Shown here: positions 33,351-41,952 of the stretch, one piece after another
How the letters are laid out: the number at the start of each line of letters is the position of its first letter
Numbering within the stretch: the first letter of the stretch is position 1
From: Nitrospira sp.
GTDB lineage: Bacteria; Nitrospirota; Thermodesulfovibrionia; Thermodesulfovibrionales; Dissulfurispiraceae
Direction: 5' to 3'
DNA length: 64,000 nt
Assembly: GCA_002634385.1 (NCBI GenBank)
Contig: NSJL01000013.1
Location: forward strand, 56,865-120,864
Notes under the pieces: model-generated
What the model was told of the DNA's origin: nothing
The model's input: the letters and a program-made list of their open reading frames with translations, nothing else
The model's database searches: none
Translations under genes and position numbers: made by a program

Positions 33351-34808
33351 CTATCCTTTTATATTTCCGATGGGGACCAGGCGCACCACCCGTTTGCTCA
33401 AGCCGGCCAATTCAGTGGCCTCCACGACCTCATCGATTTTCTTATATGCAACCCCGGCCTCCTCCGCCAGTCCTCCCCAGGAAGCCGTGCGGACATAGAT
33501 CCCCCTCTCCTCCATCTCCCGCTGCAGCTTCTGTCCCCTGAACATCCTCTTGGCCTGATGGCGGCTCATTGTCCTTCCGCTGCCATGGGCCGTGGTATAA
33601 AAGGTCTCTGCGGCACCCTTTTGCCCCGCAAGGAGATAGGACCCCGTTTCCATACTTCCGCCGATGATCACGGGCTGGCCGGTATTCCGGTACCGCCCGG
33701 GAAGCCCCTCCCCGCCCGGTCCCAACGCCCGTGTCGCTCCCTTTCGATGCACCAGCACCTCCCGTTTCCGTGAGTCGACCACATGCGTCTCCAGCTTGGC
33801 GGTATTGTGCGCGACATCGTACACCATATGCATGCCGAGGTCGCGGGGGTCCTTCCGGAAGGTGGAGGAAAAGACCTCGCGGATACGGTGCAGGATGACC
33901 TGCCTGTTGGCAAAGGCCATATTTATGGCGCAGGTCATGGCCGCAAAATAGTCCCTCCCCTCGGGGGAGCGGAACGGGGCACAGGAAAGCTCCCTGTCGC
34001 TGACATGGATCCCGTATTTCTTTTCCATTACACTGAGAAAAAGCTGCAGGTAGTCCGTGGCGACCTGGTGTCCGAACCCGCGGCTCCCGCAGTGAAACAT
34101 GATGACCACCTGGTTCGGTATGGTGAACCCGAAAGAACGGGCGGTCTCCTGATCGAAGATATTCTCCGGCTTCGCCACCTGGATTTCGCAGTAGTGATTC
34201 CCGCTGCCCAGGGTGCCTACCTGATCGAAGCCCCGTTCCACGGCCTTTACACTGACCTTTGAGGGGTCGGCGCCCGGGAAGCACCCTCCTTCTTCCGTTA
34301 GTTCCAGGTCCTCGGACCACGCATAGCCGTGGCGCAGGCACCACCGGGCCCCCTGGACAAGGATGCTCTCGAATTCATCGCGCGACAGCTTGACGAAACC
34401 GGTACTCCCCACTCCGGAAGGCACCTGGTAGAAGAGGGTGTCGACAAGCTGGCGCAGATGGGGTTTGACTTCGTCGTAGGTCAGGTTGGTAAGAACAAGC
34501 CTCATCCCGCAATTGATATCGAAACCGATTCCCCCCGGAGAAATGACGCCCGTATCGGGGTCCATGGCAGCCGCCCCGCCGATAGGGAACCCGTATCCCC
34601 AATGGCCATCGGGCATACAGTACGCGTATTTCATGATTCCCGGCAGGCACGCTACGTTGGATACCTGATCGAATACGCCCTCGTCCATCTCCCGGAGGAG
34701 CTTTTCGGTGGCATAGATCCGTGCCGGAACCAGCATTCCTGTTTTATAGGAGGGGGGCAACTCCCATACTGTATCCGATATTTTGATCACTGCACCAGGA
34801 ACCGACAT
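33351..34808 (-). CDS. rtcB: RNA-splicing/repair ligase RtcB
   Basis: RtcB joins RNA 2',3'-cyclic phosphate or 3'-phosphate ends to 5'-OH ends with GTP and Mn. The 485-residue product has D97 and C100 (GGIGFDINCGMR), H205 (GSGNHYCE), H239 (FHCGSRG), H334 (HNTAKLE) as metal ligands and H408 (TTAHGSGR), the residue that carries GMP. ATG 34808 is chosen because GGGAGGTGAG precedes it; the open frame starts at 34850. Archease follows. No RtcR regulator or sigma-54 promoter was seen. Confidence 0.97.
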   Translation of the reverse strand: MSVPGAVIKISDTVWELPPSYKTGMLVPARIYATEKLLREMDEGVFDQVSNVACLPGIMKYAYCMPDGHWGYGFPIGGAAAMDPDTGVISPGGIGFDINCGMRLVLTNLTYDEVKPHLRQLVDTLFYQVPSGVGSTGFVKLSRDEFESILVQGARWCLRHGYAWSEDLELTEEGGCFPGADPSKVSVKAVERGFDQVGTLGSGNHYCEIQVAKPENIFDQETARSFGFTIPNQVVIMFHCGSRGFGHQVATDYLQLFLSVMEKKYGIHVSDRELSCAPFRSPEGRDYFAAMTCAINMAFANRQVILHRIREVFSSTFRKDPRDLGMHMVYDVAHNTAKLETHVVDSRKREVLVHRKGATRALGPGGEGLPGRYRNTGQPVIIGGSMETGSYLLAGQKGAAETFYTTAHGSGRTMSRHQAKRMFRGQKLQREMEERGIYVRTASWGGLAEEAGVAYKKIDEVVEATELAGLSKRVVRLVPIGNIKG

Positions 34809-34867
34809 ACTCACCTCCCGCTTTGCCGCCACTCCCTGGCTATATCTCAAGAAATAACTATGGCCAA

Positions 34868-34945
34868 CTCCCCCTCACCCCCTCTTACTCTAAAAGGGGG
34901 AACTCTCTCCCCTCCCCTTAGGCGAAGGGGAGGCGGGGAGGGGTT
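34868..34945. repeat. GC-rich palindromic repeat upstream of rtcB
   Basis: ccccctcaccccctcttact...aaaagggg followed by a palindrome ctcccctccccttaggcgaa...ggggaggcggggagggg. It is the widespread ccctcacccc type. The gap 34809-35156 between the divergent rtcB and gap genes holds this, the family C palindrome at 35086 and no gene. Confidence 0.55.
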
Positions 34946-35085
34946 ACTCAGCAGGGAGCGGCAGCTCGCAATGCAAAATTGAAGAACAGCTGGTTTTTAT
35001 AAATTGTAGCACAAAAGAAAGCATGTAGCTGCTTGATGCTTGACAGCAAAACGATTATCTGATATACCCATCTTAAAAAGAGACC

Positions 35086-35108
35086 TGAGGTGTGCAAACA
35101 CACCCTGG
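35086..35108. repeat. Family C palindrome upstream of gap
   Basis: GGTGTG (35089-35094), loop CAAA, CACACC (35099-35104), inside tgaggtgtgcaaacacaccc. It matches the joined ends of the 59850 element and lies 53 bases before the gap start codon. Confidence 0.6.
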
Positions 35109-35156
35109 TACGGAATCCGGCGCTCAACGTGCCGGTCCGCCCGCAGGAGGTGTCCC

Positions 35157-36164
35157 GTGGCAAAGGTGGCGATCAATGGATTCGGACGAATAGGAAGGGC
35201 GACTTTCAAGATCCTTCTGGATACACCCGAATTGGAGGTGGTGGCGCTCAACGACCTTATCCCCCCCGATAACCTGGCCTATTTGCTTAAATACGACAGC
35301 GTGTACGGACGGTACGAGAGGGAGGTTACCCATGAGGGAGAGGCTCTTGTCGTTGGAGGGAAAAGATACCGGATAACTAACGAAAAAGATCCCGCACAAC
35401 TCCCCTGGGGGGAGCTCGGGGTAGACATCGTCTTTGAATGCACCGGAAGGTTCACCGACAGGGAGGGCCTTCAGAAACATCTGCAGGCGGGCGCAAAGAG
35501 CGTTATTCTCTCCGCTCCCGCGAAGGACAAAGACGTCGGCACCGTCGTTTACGGGGTCAACCGTGCCGGGGAGGATTGGAATATCATCTCCTGCGCAAGC
35601 TGCACCACCAACTGCATCACCCCGGTGGTCGAGATCATGGGGAGGAGAATCGGGATCAGGAAAGCCGTCATGACCACTGTCCACGCCTATACCTCGTCGC
35701 AGGAACTGGTGGACGGACCGAGCAAGAAATTCAGGCGCGGAAGGGCGGCCGCCGTCAATCTCGTGCTCACCTCCACGGGGGCCGCAAAGGCGACCACGAA
35801 GGCGCTTCCGCAGTACGAAGGAAAATTCGACGGGATCGCCGTACGTGCCCCGGTTCCGGTAGGGTCGATCGCCGATATCACTTTCATTACCGAAAGGGAA
35901 ACTTACGCTGAAGAGGTCAACGGGATATTCAGGGAAGAGGCGCAGAGTGAACGCTACCGGGGAATTCTGGGCGTCACGGAGGAGGCCCTCGTCTCTTCCG
36001 ACATCATCAAGGATCCGCGCGCCTCTCTCGTCGATCTCGAAATGACGCAGGTGGTCGATGGGGATCTGGTGAAAGTGATGAGCTGGTATGATAATGAATG
36101 GGGCTACTCCAACCAGATGGTACGGGAAGCGGTCAGCATCGCGAAAGCGCGCAAACCTGCATAG
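35157..36164 (+). CDS. gap: Glyceraldehyde-3-phosphate dehydrogenase, type I
   Basis: Gap oxidises glyceraldehyde 3-phosphate with NAD and phosphate, or runs in reverse for gluconeogenesis. The 335-residue protein has the Rossmann start [19 protein letters not shown] at the adenosine ribose site, and the active site [11 protein letters not shown] with C149 and the following [21 protein letters not shown] closes the protein. The start is GTG at 35157, with GGAGG 6 bases before it; the frame is open from 35040 but those residues are not family-like. gpmA and pgi follow. Confidence 0.97.
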   Translation: MAKVAINGFGRIGRATFKILLDTPELEVVALNDLIPPDNLAYLLKYDSVYGRYEREVTHEGEALVVGGKRYRITNEKDPAQLPWGELGVDIVFECTGRFTDREGLQKHLQAGAKSVILSAPAKDKDVGTVVYGVNRAGEDWNIISCASCTTNCITPVVEIMGRRIGIRKAVMTTVHAYTSSQELVDGPSKKFRRGRAAAVNLVLTSTGAAKATTKALPQYEGKFDGIAVRAPVPVGSIADITFITERETYAEEVNGIFREEAQSERYRGILGVTEEALVSSDIIKDPRASLVDLEMTQVVDGDLVKVMSWYDNEWGYSNQMVREAVSIAKARKPA

Positions 36165-36215
36165 TATGCCCGGAATCGCTTCCCTCTTCTTCGGAGGAAG
36201 GAGTCCCTTTCAGCC

Positions 36216-36323
36216 GTCACCCCGGCGAAAGCCGGGGTCCAGAGTCTTTGGTCCGGAGTCTTTCGGAAAAGGACTGGATCCCGGCTCTTATCCCGGCCCA
36301 GTCCGGGATCGGCCCGGGATGAC
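36216..36323. repeat. Dispersed repeat, family B, between gap and gpmA
   Basis: A 108-bp unit from gtcaccccggcgaaagccgg to gcccgggatgac. The first 75 bases are nearly the same as at 13018. The 346-base gap 36165-36510 holds this repeat and a promoter. Confidence 0.8.
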
Positions 36324-36404
36324 ACTAAAGGCACACGACTTCTCCCTTCCCTCTCTCTGCCTTTTCCTCTATCTTGATTGCACCCGCCGGTGCACCCTTT
36401 TATC

Positions 36405-36413
36405 TGGTATAAT
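36405..36413 (+). promoter_or_regulatory. Extended -10 promoter of gpmA
   Basis: TGGTATAAT (TG at 36405-36406, TATAAT at 36408-36413) is a full extended -10 element without a clear -35. Transcription from about 36420 gives a leader of about 90 bases for gpmA. Confidence 0.55.
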
Positions 36414-36510
36414 TTCCCCTATACGTTCGGGGAAAGCCTCACTCCTCCCCCGAAACAGACCCTTTTCCGCTCCGTACAGGGCAGAATGCCTCCCGGAAAG
36501 GATTCGAAGA

Positions 36511-37212
36511 ATGAATAGACTCGTTTTGCTCAGACATGGAGAAAGCATCTGGAACAGCCTGAACCTCTTTACCGGATGGACCGATGTGGATCTGTCCGAA
36601 AAGGGGATCGGGGAAGCGAGGCAGGCCGGACAACTGCTCAAAGAGCAGGGGTATACCTTTGACCTCGCCTTCACCTCGGTCCTGAAACGGGCTATCAGGA
36701 CACTCTGGATCGTACTGGATGAGATGGACCTCATGTGGGTGCCCGTCCATCCCGAATGGCGGCTGAACGAACGGCATTACGGTGCGCTGCAAGGGCTCAA
36801 CAAAGCCGAAATGGCCGAAAAATTCGGAAAGGAACAGGTGCAGATCTGGAGAAGAAGCTACCGCATACGTCCCCCGGCACTGGAGGAAGACGACCCGAGA
36901 GCCCCGAGACATGACCCCCGCTACCGGGAGATACCCGGAGAGCGGCTGCCCCTCGCGGAGTCCCTGCAGGATACGGTGGAGCGTTTTCTCCCCTGCTGGC
37001 ATGAGCGCATCGCACCCGGGATCCGTTCCGGGAAAAGAATCATCATCGCAGCGCACAACAACAGTCTCCGGGCGGTGATCAAATACCTCGACGGGATCTC
37101 CGATGAAGATATCATCGGACTGAGCCTCCCCACCGGGATCCCTCTCGTATATGAGCTGGACGACGGCCTGAGACCGGTACGGCATTATTATCTCGATGGC
37201 GGAGAGGAATAG
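36511..37212 (+). CDS. gpmA: 2,3-bisphosphoglycerate-dependent phosphoglycerate mutase
   Basis: GpmA interconverts 3- and 2-phosphoglycerate. The 233-residue protein has [13 protein letters not shown] with the phosphohistidine, [30 protein letters not shown] and [15 protein letters not shown] with the second catalytic histidine. Start ATG 36511 fits the family N-terminus. It lies between gap and pgi, forming a small glycolysis/gluconeogenesis cluster. Confidence 0.97.
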   Translation: MNRLVLLRHGESIWNSLNLFTGWTDVDLSEKGIGEARQAGQLLKEQGYTFDLAFTSVLKRAIRTLWIVLDEMDLMWVPVHPEWRLNERHYGALQGLNKAEMAEKFGKEQVQIWRRSYRIRPPALEEDDPRAPRHDPRYREIPGERLPLAESLQDTVERFLPCWHERIAPGIRSGKRIIIAAHNNSLRAVIKYLDGISDEDIIGLSLPTGIPLVYELDDGLRPVRHYYLDGGEE

Positions 37213-37271
37213 AAACGCTTATCATGACTGAGGGAACCGTCACTTACCACTCGACCCAAGGAGGAAACAGG

Positions 37272-38945
37272 ATGCTCGCGCGAATCGACCCCACTACCAC
37301 AAAGGCATGGAAGAAACTTGGAGAGCACTACGGGAGCATGAGCCGGAAACATATGGCGGTCCTGTTCCGGGAAGACCCGGAACGGTTCTCCCGCTTCTCT
37401 CTCAGACTGGGGGATATGGTGGTGGACTATTCGAAAAACATCATCAGCGGAGAGACCCTCTGTCTCCTCCTGGAGCTCGCCGAGGAGTGCAGGGTGAAAG
37501 ACGCCGTCGAAAAGATGTTCACCGGCGACCTCATCAACGAGACCGAGCACCGGGCTGCCCTCCATGTGGCGTTGCGGAACCGTTCCGGTACGCCCATCTT
37601 CGTGAACGGCAGCGATGTGATGCCCGAGGTGAACGCGGTGCTGTCGCAGATGGAGAGGTTTTCCCGCGGCGTCCTTTCGGGGGAATGGAAAGGGTATACG
37701 GGCAAAGCGATCACCGATATCGTCAACATAGGGATCGGGGGATCGGATCTGGGGCCCTTCATGGTGACGGAGGCGCTGAAACCGTACTGGAAGCCGGCCA
37801 TGAGGGCGCATTTCGTCTCGAACGTGGACGCGACGCATATCGCCGAGGTGCTGAAAAAGGTATCCCCTGAAACCACCCTCTTCATGATCGCGTCGAAGAC
37901 CTTTACCACCCAGGAAACCATGATGAACGCGCATACCGCCCGCTCCTGGTTCCTCGAGGCAGCAGGAGACGAGGCATTTATCAGGCGGCATTTTGTCGCC
38001 ATCTCGACCAACGAGGGGGAGGTGGAGAAGTTCGGCATCAGCCCGGAAAACATGTTCCGGTTCTGGGACTGGGTGGGAGGCCGCTACTCCCTCTGGTCCG
38101 CCATAGGGCTTTCTATCGCATGTACCATAGGCTTTGAGCATTTTACAGAGCTCCTCGACGGGGCGCACGAGATGGATATCCATTTCCGGGAAACCTCCTT
38201 CGAGAGGAACATTCCCGTCGTTCTTGCACTGATAGGGATCTGGTACAACAATTTCTTCGGGGCCGAAACCGAGGCCCTCCTTCCCTATGACCAGTACCTG
38301 CATCGTTTTCCCGCCTATTTTCAGCAGGGGAATATGGAGAGCAACGGGAAATGCGTGGACAGAAATGGGCATGAAGTGAGCTATCCGACCGGCCCGGTAA
38401 TCTGGGGTGAGCCGGGGACGAACGGGCAGCACGCCTTTTATCAGCTCATACACCAGGGGACGAGGCTCATCCCCTGCGACTTCATCGCCCCCGCCGTGAG
38501 CCATAATCCCATAGGGGAGCACCATATCACTCTCCTGTCCAACTTCTTCGCGCAGACAGAGGCATTGATGAGGGGAAAGACAAGGGAAGAAGCGAGCGAG
38601 GAGATGAGAAAATCCGGGGTCGGCGAAGAGGAGAGGGAGAGGCTCGCCCCCTTCAAGACCTTCACAGGGAACAGGCCGACCAATTCCATCCTCATCCGGA
38701 AGCTCACGCCGCGGGCTCTCGGCACTCTCATTGCCCTGTATGAGCACAAAATCTTTGTGCAGGGGGTGATCTGGAATATCTTCAGCTTCGATCAATGGGG
38801 AGTGGAGCTCGGAAAGCAGCTCGCAAAGAAGATTCTCCCGGAGCTCAGGGACGATGCACCGGTTACTTCCCACGATTCCTCGACAAACGGTCTCATTACG
38901 GCATTCAAGGAGATGAGGAAGGCCCTGCCCGGCGATACGCGGTAG
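37272..38945 (+). CDS. pgi: Glucose-6-phosphate isomerase
   Basis: Pgi interconverts glucose 6-phosphate and fructose 6-phosphate. The 557-residue protein is of the long type, with [23 protein letters not shown], the [14 protein letters not shown] signature, [21 protein letters not shown] with the catalytic Glu and His, and [14 protein letters not shown] with the catalytic Lys near the end. ATG 37272 is preferred over the GTG/ATG candidates upstream because AAGGAGG lies 7 bases before it. It follows gpmA by 59 bases. Confidence 0.97.
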   Translation: MLARIDPTTTKAWKKLGEHYGSMSRKHMAVLFREDPERFSRFSLRLGDMVVDYSKNIISGETLCLLLELAEECRVKDAVEKMFTGDLINETEHRAALHVALRNRSGTPIFVNGSDVMPEVNAVLSQMERFSRGVLSGEWKGYTGKAITDIVNIGIGGSDLGPFMVTEALKPYWKPAMRAHFVSNVDATHIAEVLKKVSPETTLFMIASKTFTTQETMMNAHTARSWFLEAAGDEAFIRRHFVAISTNEGEVEKFGISPENMFRFWDWVGGRYSLWSAIGLSIACTIGFEHFTELLDGAHEMDIHFRETSFERNIPVVLALIGIWYNNFFGAETEALLPYDQYLHRFPAYFQQGNMESNGKCVDRNGHEVSYPTGPVIWGEPGTNGQHAFYQLIHQGTRLIPCDFIAPAVSHNPIGEHHITLLSNFFAQTEALMRGKTREEASEEMRKSGVGEEERERLAPFKTFTGNRPTNSILIRKLTPRALGTLIALYEHKIFVQGVIWNIFSFDQWGVELGKQLAKKILPELRDDAPVTSHDSSTNGLITAFKEMRKALPGDTR

Positions 38946-38967
38946 ACCTTCGGACGGAACGAACGCT

Positions 38968-38990
38968 TTCCCGGGAGAGACACCCGGGAA
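38968..38990 (+). terminator. Stem-loop after pgi
   Basis: TTCCCGGG and CCCGGGAA pair around a 7-base loop, 22 bases after the pgi stop. There is no T-run, so it is a weak or Rho-assisted terminator candidate. Confidence 0.4.
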
Positions 38991-39062
38991 TCTGATAGTG
39001 ACTTGCAGAGCCGGCGCATGGAAAAAAGAGAGGGAAGGTGAGGGGATTGGCCATGGGTAAGA

Positions 39063-39482
39063 TTAACCCTTCAGTGCTGCTTCCTCGAGTCCCATAAACT
39101 GGTCTATGTGCTCCTTCATTGCGACGGCAAGGTCTGCAAGGGAGATAATCCCCACCAGCTTGCCGTTTTCCATAAGCGGAAGGCGCATCACCCTCGCCCT
39201 GTTCATGATCCTCATCGCGGAATCGATGTCCACGTCGGCTTCGGCGGTAATGATATCCTGAGACATCACATCGCAGACACAGGTCAACCGAGGGTCCTTG
39301 TTATTGGCAACCACCTCGATCGCTATATCTCTATCGGTGATCATTCCTTTCAATTTTGCACCGTCCTCGAGGACAAGAACGGACCCGACGTTGTGCTCCT
39401 TCATCTTTGCTGCGGCTTCCTGGACAGAGGACTTGAACGGAACCGTTACCAGGTTCTTTTGCATGATCTGTCTTGCCAGCAT
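39063..39482 (-). CDS. Two-CBS-domain protein
   Basis: The 139-residue protein has two CBS units, about residues 5-60 (QIMQKNLVTVPFKSSVQEAA ... GMITDRDIAI) and 72-130 (DVMSQDIITAEADVDIDSAM ... GIISLADLA). It has the size of stand-alone nucleotide sensors. ATG 39482 is chosen over the TTG at 39506 because GGAGG lies 11 bases before it. It is convergent with pgi and divergent from the GGQ-protein gene. Its partner is unknown. Confidence 0.88.
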   Translation of the reverse strand: MLARQIMQKNLVTVPFKSSVQEAAAKMKEHNVGSVLVLEDGAKLKGMITDRDIAIEVVANNKDPRLTCVCDVMSQDIITAEADVDIDSAMRIMNRARVMRLPLMENGKLVGIISLADLAVAMKEHIDQFMGLEEAALKG

Positions 39483-39573
39483 ATCTTTCTTTCCCTCCTT
39501 TGCCAATCCCCCCTGTTTAAAGGCTAGCAGAAGAGGTACATACAGTCAAACAGGGGCTCTCTCTTGCCGCTTG

Positions 39574-39582
39574 TGCTATAAT
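39574..39582 (+). promoter_or_regulatory. Extended -10 promoter of the GGQ-domain gene
   Basis: TGCTATAAT (TG 39574-39575, TATAAT 39577-39582). The predicted start near 39589 is followed at once by the GGGAGG ribosome site (39591-39596), so the leader is only about 16 bases. Confidence 0.6.
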
Positions 39583-39604
39583 TTTTCCACGGGAGGACGC
39601 ACGT

Positions 39605-39979
39605 ATGCTCGTCTTTGCGGTAAGTGAAGAGAAAAACCGGTGGCTGGCGCAAAAAATGAAGGAACTGGGCATCCGTGAAGGGGATCTTGAGGAAAAATTC
39701 GTCCGCTCCTCGGGAAAGGGCGGACAGCATGTCAACAAGACCTCCACCTGCGTCCATCTCCGCCACCTCCCCACCGGCCTGGAAGTGAAATGCATGCAGG
39801 ACAGGAGCCAATCCGTCAACCGGTTTCTTGCCCGGCGCGAACTGATCGAAAAGATCGAGAGGCTTTCAGGCCGTGCCACTCCTGAAGAGGTGAAGAGGGA
39901 AAAGATCAGGAAGCAAAAGGCCAGGAGCGGCAGGAGGGCCCGCATGAAACATGGGGAACGGAAGGGTGAGGACGGATAA
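39605..39979 (+). CDS. Stand-alone RF-1 domain (GGQ) protein, ArfB/ICT1-like
   Basis: The 124-residue protein contains only the peptidyl-tRNA hydrolase domain of class I release factors: FVRSSGKGGQHVNKTSTCVH with the catalytic GGQ, and CMQDRSQSVNRFLARREL. It lacks codon-recognition domains, and its C-terminus is strongly basic (REKIRKQKARSGRRARMK), as in ArfB, which enters the empty mRNA channel to free stalled ribosomes. A ribosome-rescue role is therefore likely. It has its own extended -10 promoter. It could instead belong to the wider group of peptide chain release factor-like proteins. Confidence 0.85.
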   Translation: MLVFAVSEEKNRWLAQKMKELGIREGDLEEKFVRSSGKGGQHVNKTSTCVHLRHLPTGLEVKCMQDRSQSVNRFLARRELIEKIERLSGRATPEEVKREKIRKQKARSGRRARMKHGERKGEDG

Positions 39980-40124
39980 ACACCGCAGAGCACCTGTAAA
40001 AAGACGCTTCCCGGAACAGAGCCACGGAGATCCTCTCGGACGAGGAATAAGCAAGAGAGGAGGGAATGGCATTCTTAGATTTACTCTTTTCCGGGGACTA
40101 CAGCGCTCCCCTTCCTCACCTCAT

Positions 40125-40415
40125 CTATCTTCTGGTGTAGGTTTCACAATCGGCGTGATTCTGATGAAAGCCGACATGAATATTGCCGGCATTGCATTCA
40201 AGGGCGAGGTTGTGGATACAATCGCTTTCCCTGCATGCCCCCACTCCGCCGATCACATCGGACGCCCCACCTTTCCGGTCTGCCTTCGTGTATGTGTCAC
40301 ACATCGCACATTTTCCATCACCCACCGTGATGGCCGGCGTATGGCATTGTCTGTCCATATTGTAGGCGCAATCAATTACATCGCAGCCGTCAATTTTCGA
40401 CATTGTCATTGGCAT
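40125..40415 (-). CDS. Cysteine-rich protein with two DUF1540 domains
   Basis: The 96-residue protein has two copies of a Cys motif: CDVIDCAYNMDRQCHTPAIT with CAMCDTY, and CRESDCIHNLALECNAGNIH with CETY. Eleven cysteines in total suggest metal binding or disulfides. Its function is unknown; no signal peptide is seen. A GGGGGG stretch precedes the ATG, and a TTGACA-16-TAAACT promoter lies upstream, so it is a single-gene unit. Confidence 0.85.
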   Translation of the reverse strand: MPMTMSKIDGCDVIDCAYNMDRQCHTPAITVGDGKCAMCDTYTKADRKGGASDVIGGVGACRESDCIHNLALECNAGNIHVGFHQNHADCETYTRR

Positions 40416-40457
40416 ATATCTTCCCCCCTTACTACCATTCCCTCCTGCTTAAATAAA

Positions 40458-40485
40458 AGTTTAGCAGAATGGGACAAACTGTCAA
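40458..40485 (-). promoter_or_regulatory. Promoter of the DUF1540 gene
   Basis: On the minus strand TTGACA (40485-40480) and TAAACT (40463-40458) are 16 bp apart, 43 bases before the ATG. Confidence 0.5.
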
Positions 40486-40513
40486 GACCATAGTCCGGCA
40501 CGGGTGCACTTCA

Positions 40514-40640
40514 AAGTGAGGGCACAAAGAAGAGGTGCAGGGGAGGGGAAGGCAGCAGGGGGGAAGAGCGATAGAGGGAGTGATATGAATAGGTATCCTT
40601 GGGTAAGGGGCGAGGGGGCACCCTATGACTGTCTGTTTCG
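40514..40640. repeat. Dispersed repeat, family D
   Basis: Begins aagtgagggcacaaagaaga, continues ggcagcaggggggaagagcg and ends near aggggcgagggggcacccta. The tail resembles 12733-12770 (ggcatcct...gggggcaccctc). No gene lies in 40416-40764. Confidence 0.6.
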
Positions 40641-40681
40641 GAATCCTGCATTCCGGCGGAAGCAAGAGTCACTTTCAGGCC

Positions 40682-40740
40682 GTCACCCCGGCGGAAGCCG
40701 GGGTCCAGTTCCTTATTGAAAAGAACTGGATCACGGCTCT
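40682..40740. repeat. Dispersed repeat, family B, shortened copy
   Basis: Starts gtcaccccggcggaagccgg, has arms ccagttcctta/aagaactgg, and stops after ggatcacggctc without the usual gatgac end. Confidence 0.65.
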
Positions 40741-40764
40741 TGTTTCCAGCACAACAGACCGGAG

Positions 40765-41505
40765 CTACCGGGAAGAAGAACGCCTCTTCTCCTTCCCCTC
40801 GAGAGTACCGAGCAGTGCGGCGATACTGTTCACCATAAGCTCCACCGCCCTCTCCCCCTTCCCCACGGTGGCCTTCTCGGGATTGCCCCATACGCCGCCG
40901 GGCCAATACCTTACCTTGTCCCTGACGCTGAAGGGCTTCGGGATACGGGGATATTCTTCGGGCGCCCTCCCCTTTACCAGCTCGGGAGCGAGGGCGAGCA
41001 CCATCGAAGACTCCAATTCTCCCGCATGGGAATCATTAGGGGTCTCCGCCACCTGGGAAAGTTCCCTCCACAGCAGCTCATAGGGAGTGAAAGCAGCGAT
41101 CCGTATTCCCTCCAGCGTCTCCACCAGTATCTCGGAAGCCTCTTTCAGGGCCGCCATATGCAGGCTGCCACCGTGCCCCGATATGAGCAGGAAATTGCGC
41201 AATCCCTTCCTGTACGCCTCGGTCACCAAGTCCCGCGCCAGCAGCCGGAGGGTCTCCGGGGTGATGCTGATGGTTCCGGGATGGTCCCGTGTCGTGGTAC
41301 ACACTCCATAGTACATAAGGGGAGCCAGGAAGAATTTCTTCCGATGCGCCACTCTTTTCAGCACTTCAACAATGATGAGGGCGTCGGTGTTCAGCGGCAG
41401 ATGGCTCCCATGCTCCTCGATAGTGCCGAAGGGGAACACGATGGTCTTCGTCTGCCGCAAATACCTCCTGAACTCGTTCATGGTGATATTTTCGAGAATG
41501 ATCAT
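40765..41505 (-). CDS. Creatininase-family metal-dependent amidohydrolase
   Basis: The 246-residue protein has the creatininase metal-site motifs: FPFGTIEEHGSHLPLNTDAL (Glu, His, Asp), CTTTRDHPGTISI, LISGHGGSLHM, and NDSHAGELESSMVLA. Members include creatininase, the riboflavin-pathway amidohydrolase ArfB of archaea and MftE-type peptidases, so the substrate is open. ATG 41505 is chosen because GGAGGGAGG precedes it; the longer frame to 41838 runs through a repeat. It stands alone between repeat patches. Confidence 0.88.
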   Translation of the reverse strand: MIILENITMNEFRRYLRQTKTIVFPFGTIEEHGSHLPLNTDALIIVEVLKRVAHRKKFFLAPLMYYGVCTTTRDHPGTISITPETLRLLARDLVTEAYRKGLRNFLLISGHGGSLHMAALKEASEILVETLEGIRIAAFTPYELLWRELSQVAETPNDSHAGELESSMVLALAPELVKGRAPEEYPRIPKPFSVRDKVRYWPGGVWGNPEKATVGKGERAVELMVNSIAALLGTLEGKEKRRSSSR

Positions 41506-41589
41506 ACCTCCCTCCTCACGGGCTTTTATGACATTGTACCAGATGCGGCTTCCCCTGCTGCACCCGGATGTCGGAAGGATGTGATTAAA

Positions 41590-41800
41590 AGTGAGGGCAC
41601 AAATGAAGAGGTGCAGAGGAGGGGAGGCAGCAGGGGGGGAAGAGCGATATCGAGAACATTTCGTTGCGTCTCTCGGCGAAACGAAACGGCCACCCCAGCA
41701 ACTGTCTGAGCCGCCGTGAGGAGGCGAGTTTTGCTGGGGTAGTGGAATGAGCCATAGAGACGCAGAAATCTCTCGTGAGAGCGATGACTCCGCGCTGACT
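41590..41800. repeat. Composite hairpin repeat, families D and E joined
   Basis: A family D start (agtgagggcacaaatgaaga...ggcagcagggg) leads into a hairpin with outer arms TGCGTCTCT (41665-41673) and AGAGACGCA (41756-41764) and inner arms ACCCCAGCAA (41692-41701) and TTGCTGGGGT (41731-41740), then a tail (gaaatctctcgtgagagcg). It is the most complete copy. Halves of it flank the island at 12638-13650. The gap 41506-41952 holds nothing else recognisable. Confidence 0.7.
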
Positions 41801-41952
41801 ACCCATACCAGAGGGTACATGCCATCACTTTTCATCACACCCCATCGGCACCCCTGTTGAAAAAGAGGCGGGAATGATGTACCTTACATAGAATAAGCCA
41901 TACCGCACCTCCAAATGCAAACAGGAAGACCCCTGGAAATGAGCGAAAAACC

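Noticed and set aside
34748..34860. Sigma-54 promoter upstream of rtcB, as in E. coli.
   Set aside because: No TGGCAC-N5-TTGCA pattern was found on the minus strand before the start codon.
37188..38873. A 561-codon frame on the minus strand.
   Set aside because: It is antisense to pgi, whose signature motifs are unambiguous.
41506..41838. N-terminal extension of the creatininase-family protein.
   Set aside because: The extra codons cross the family D/E repeat; the ATG at 41505 has a strong Shine-Dalgarno.
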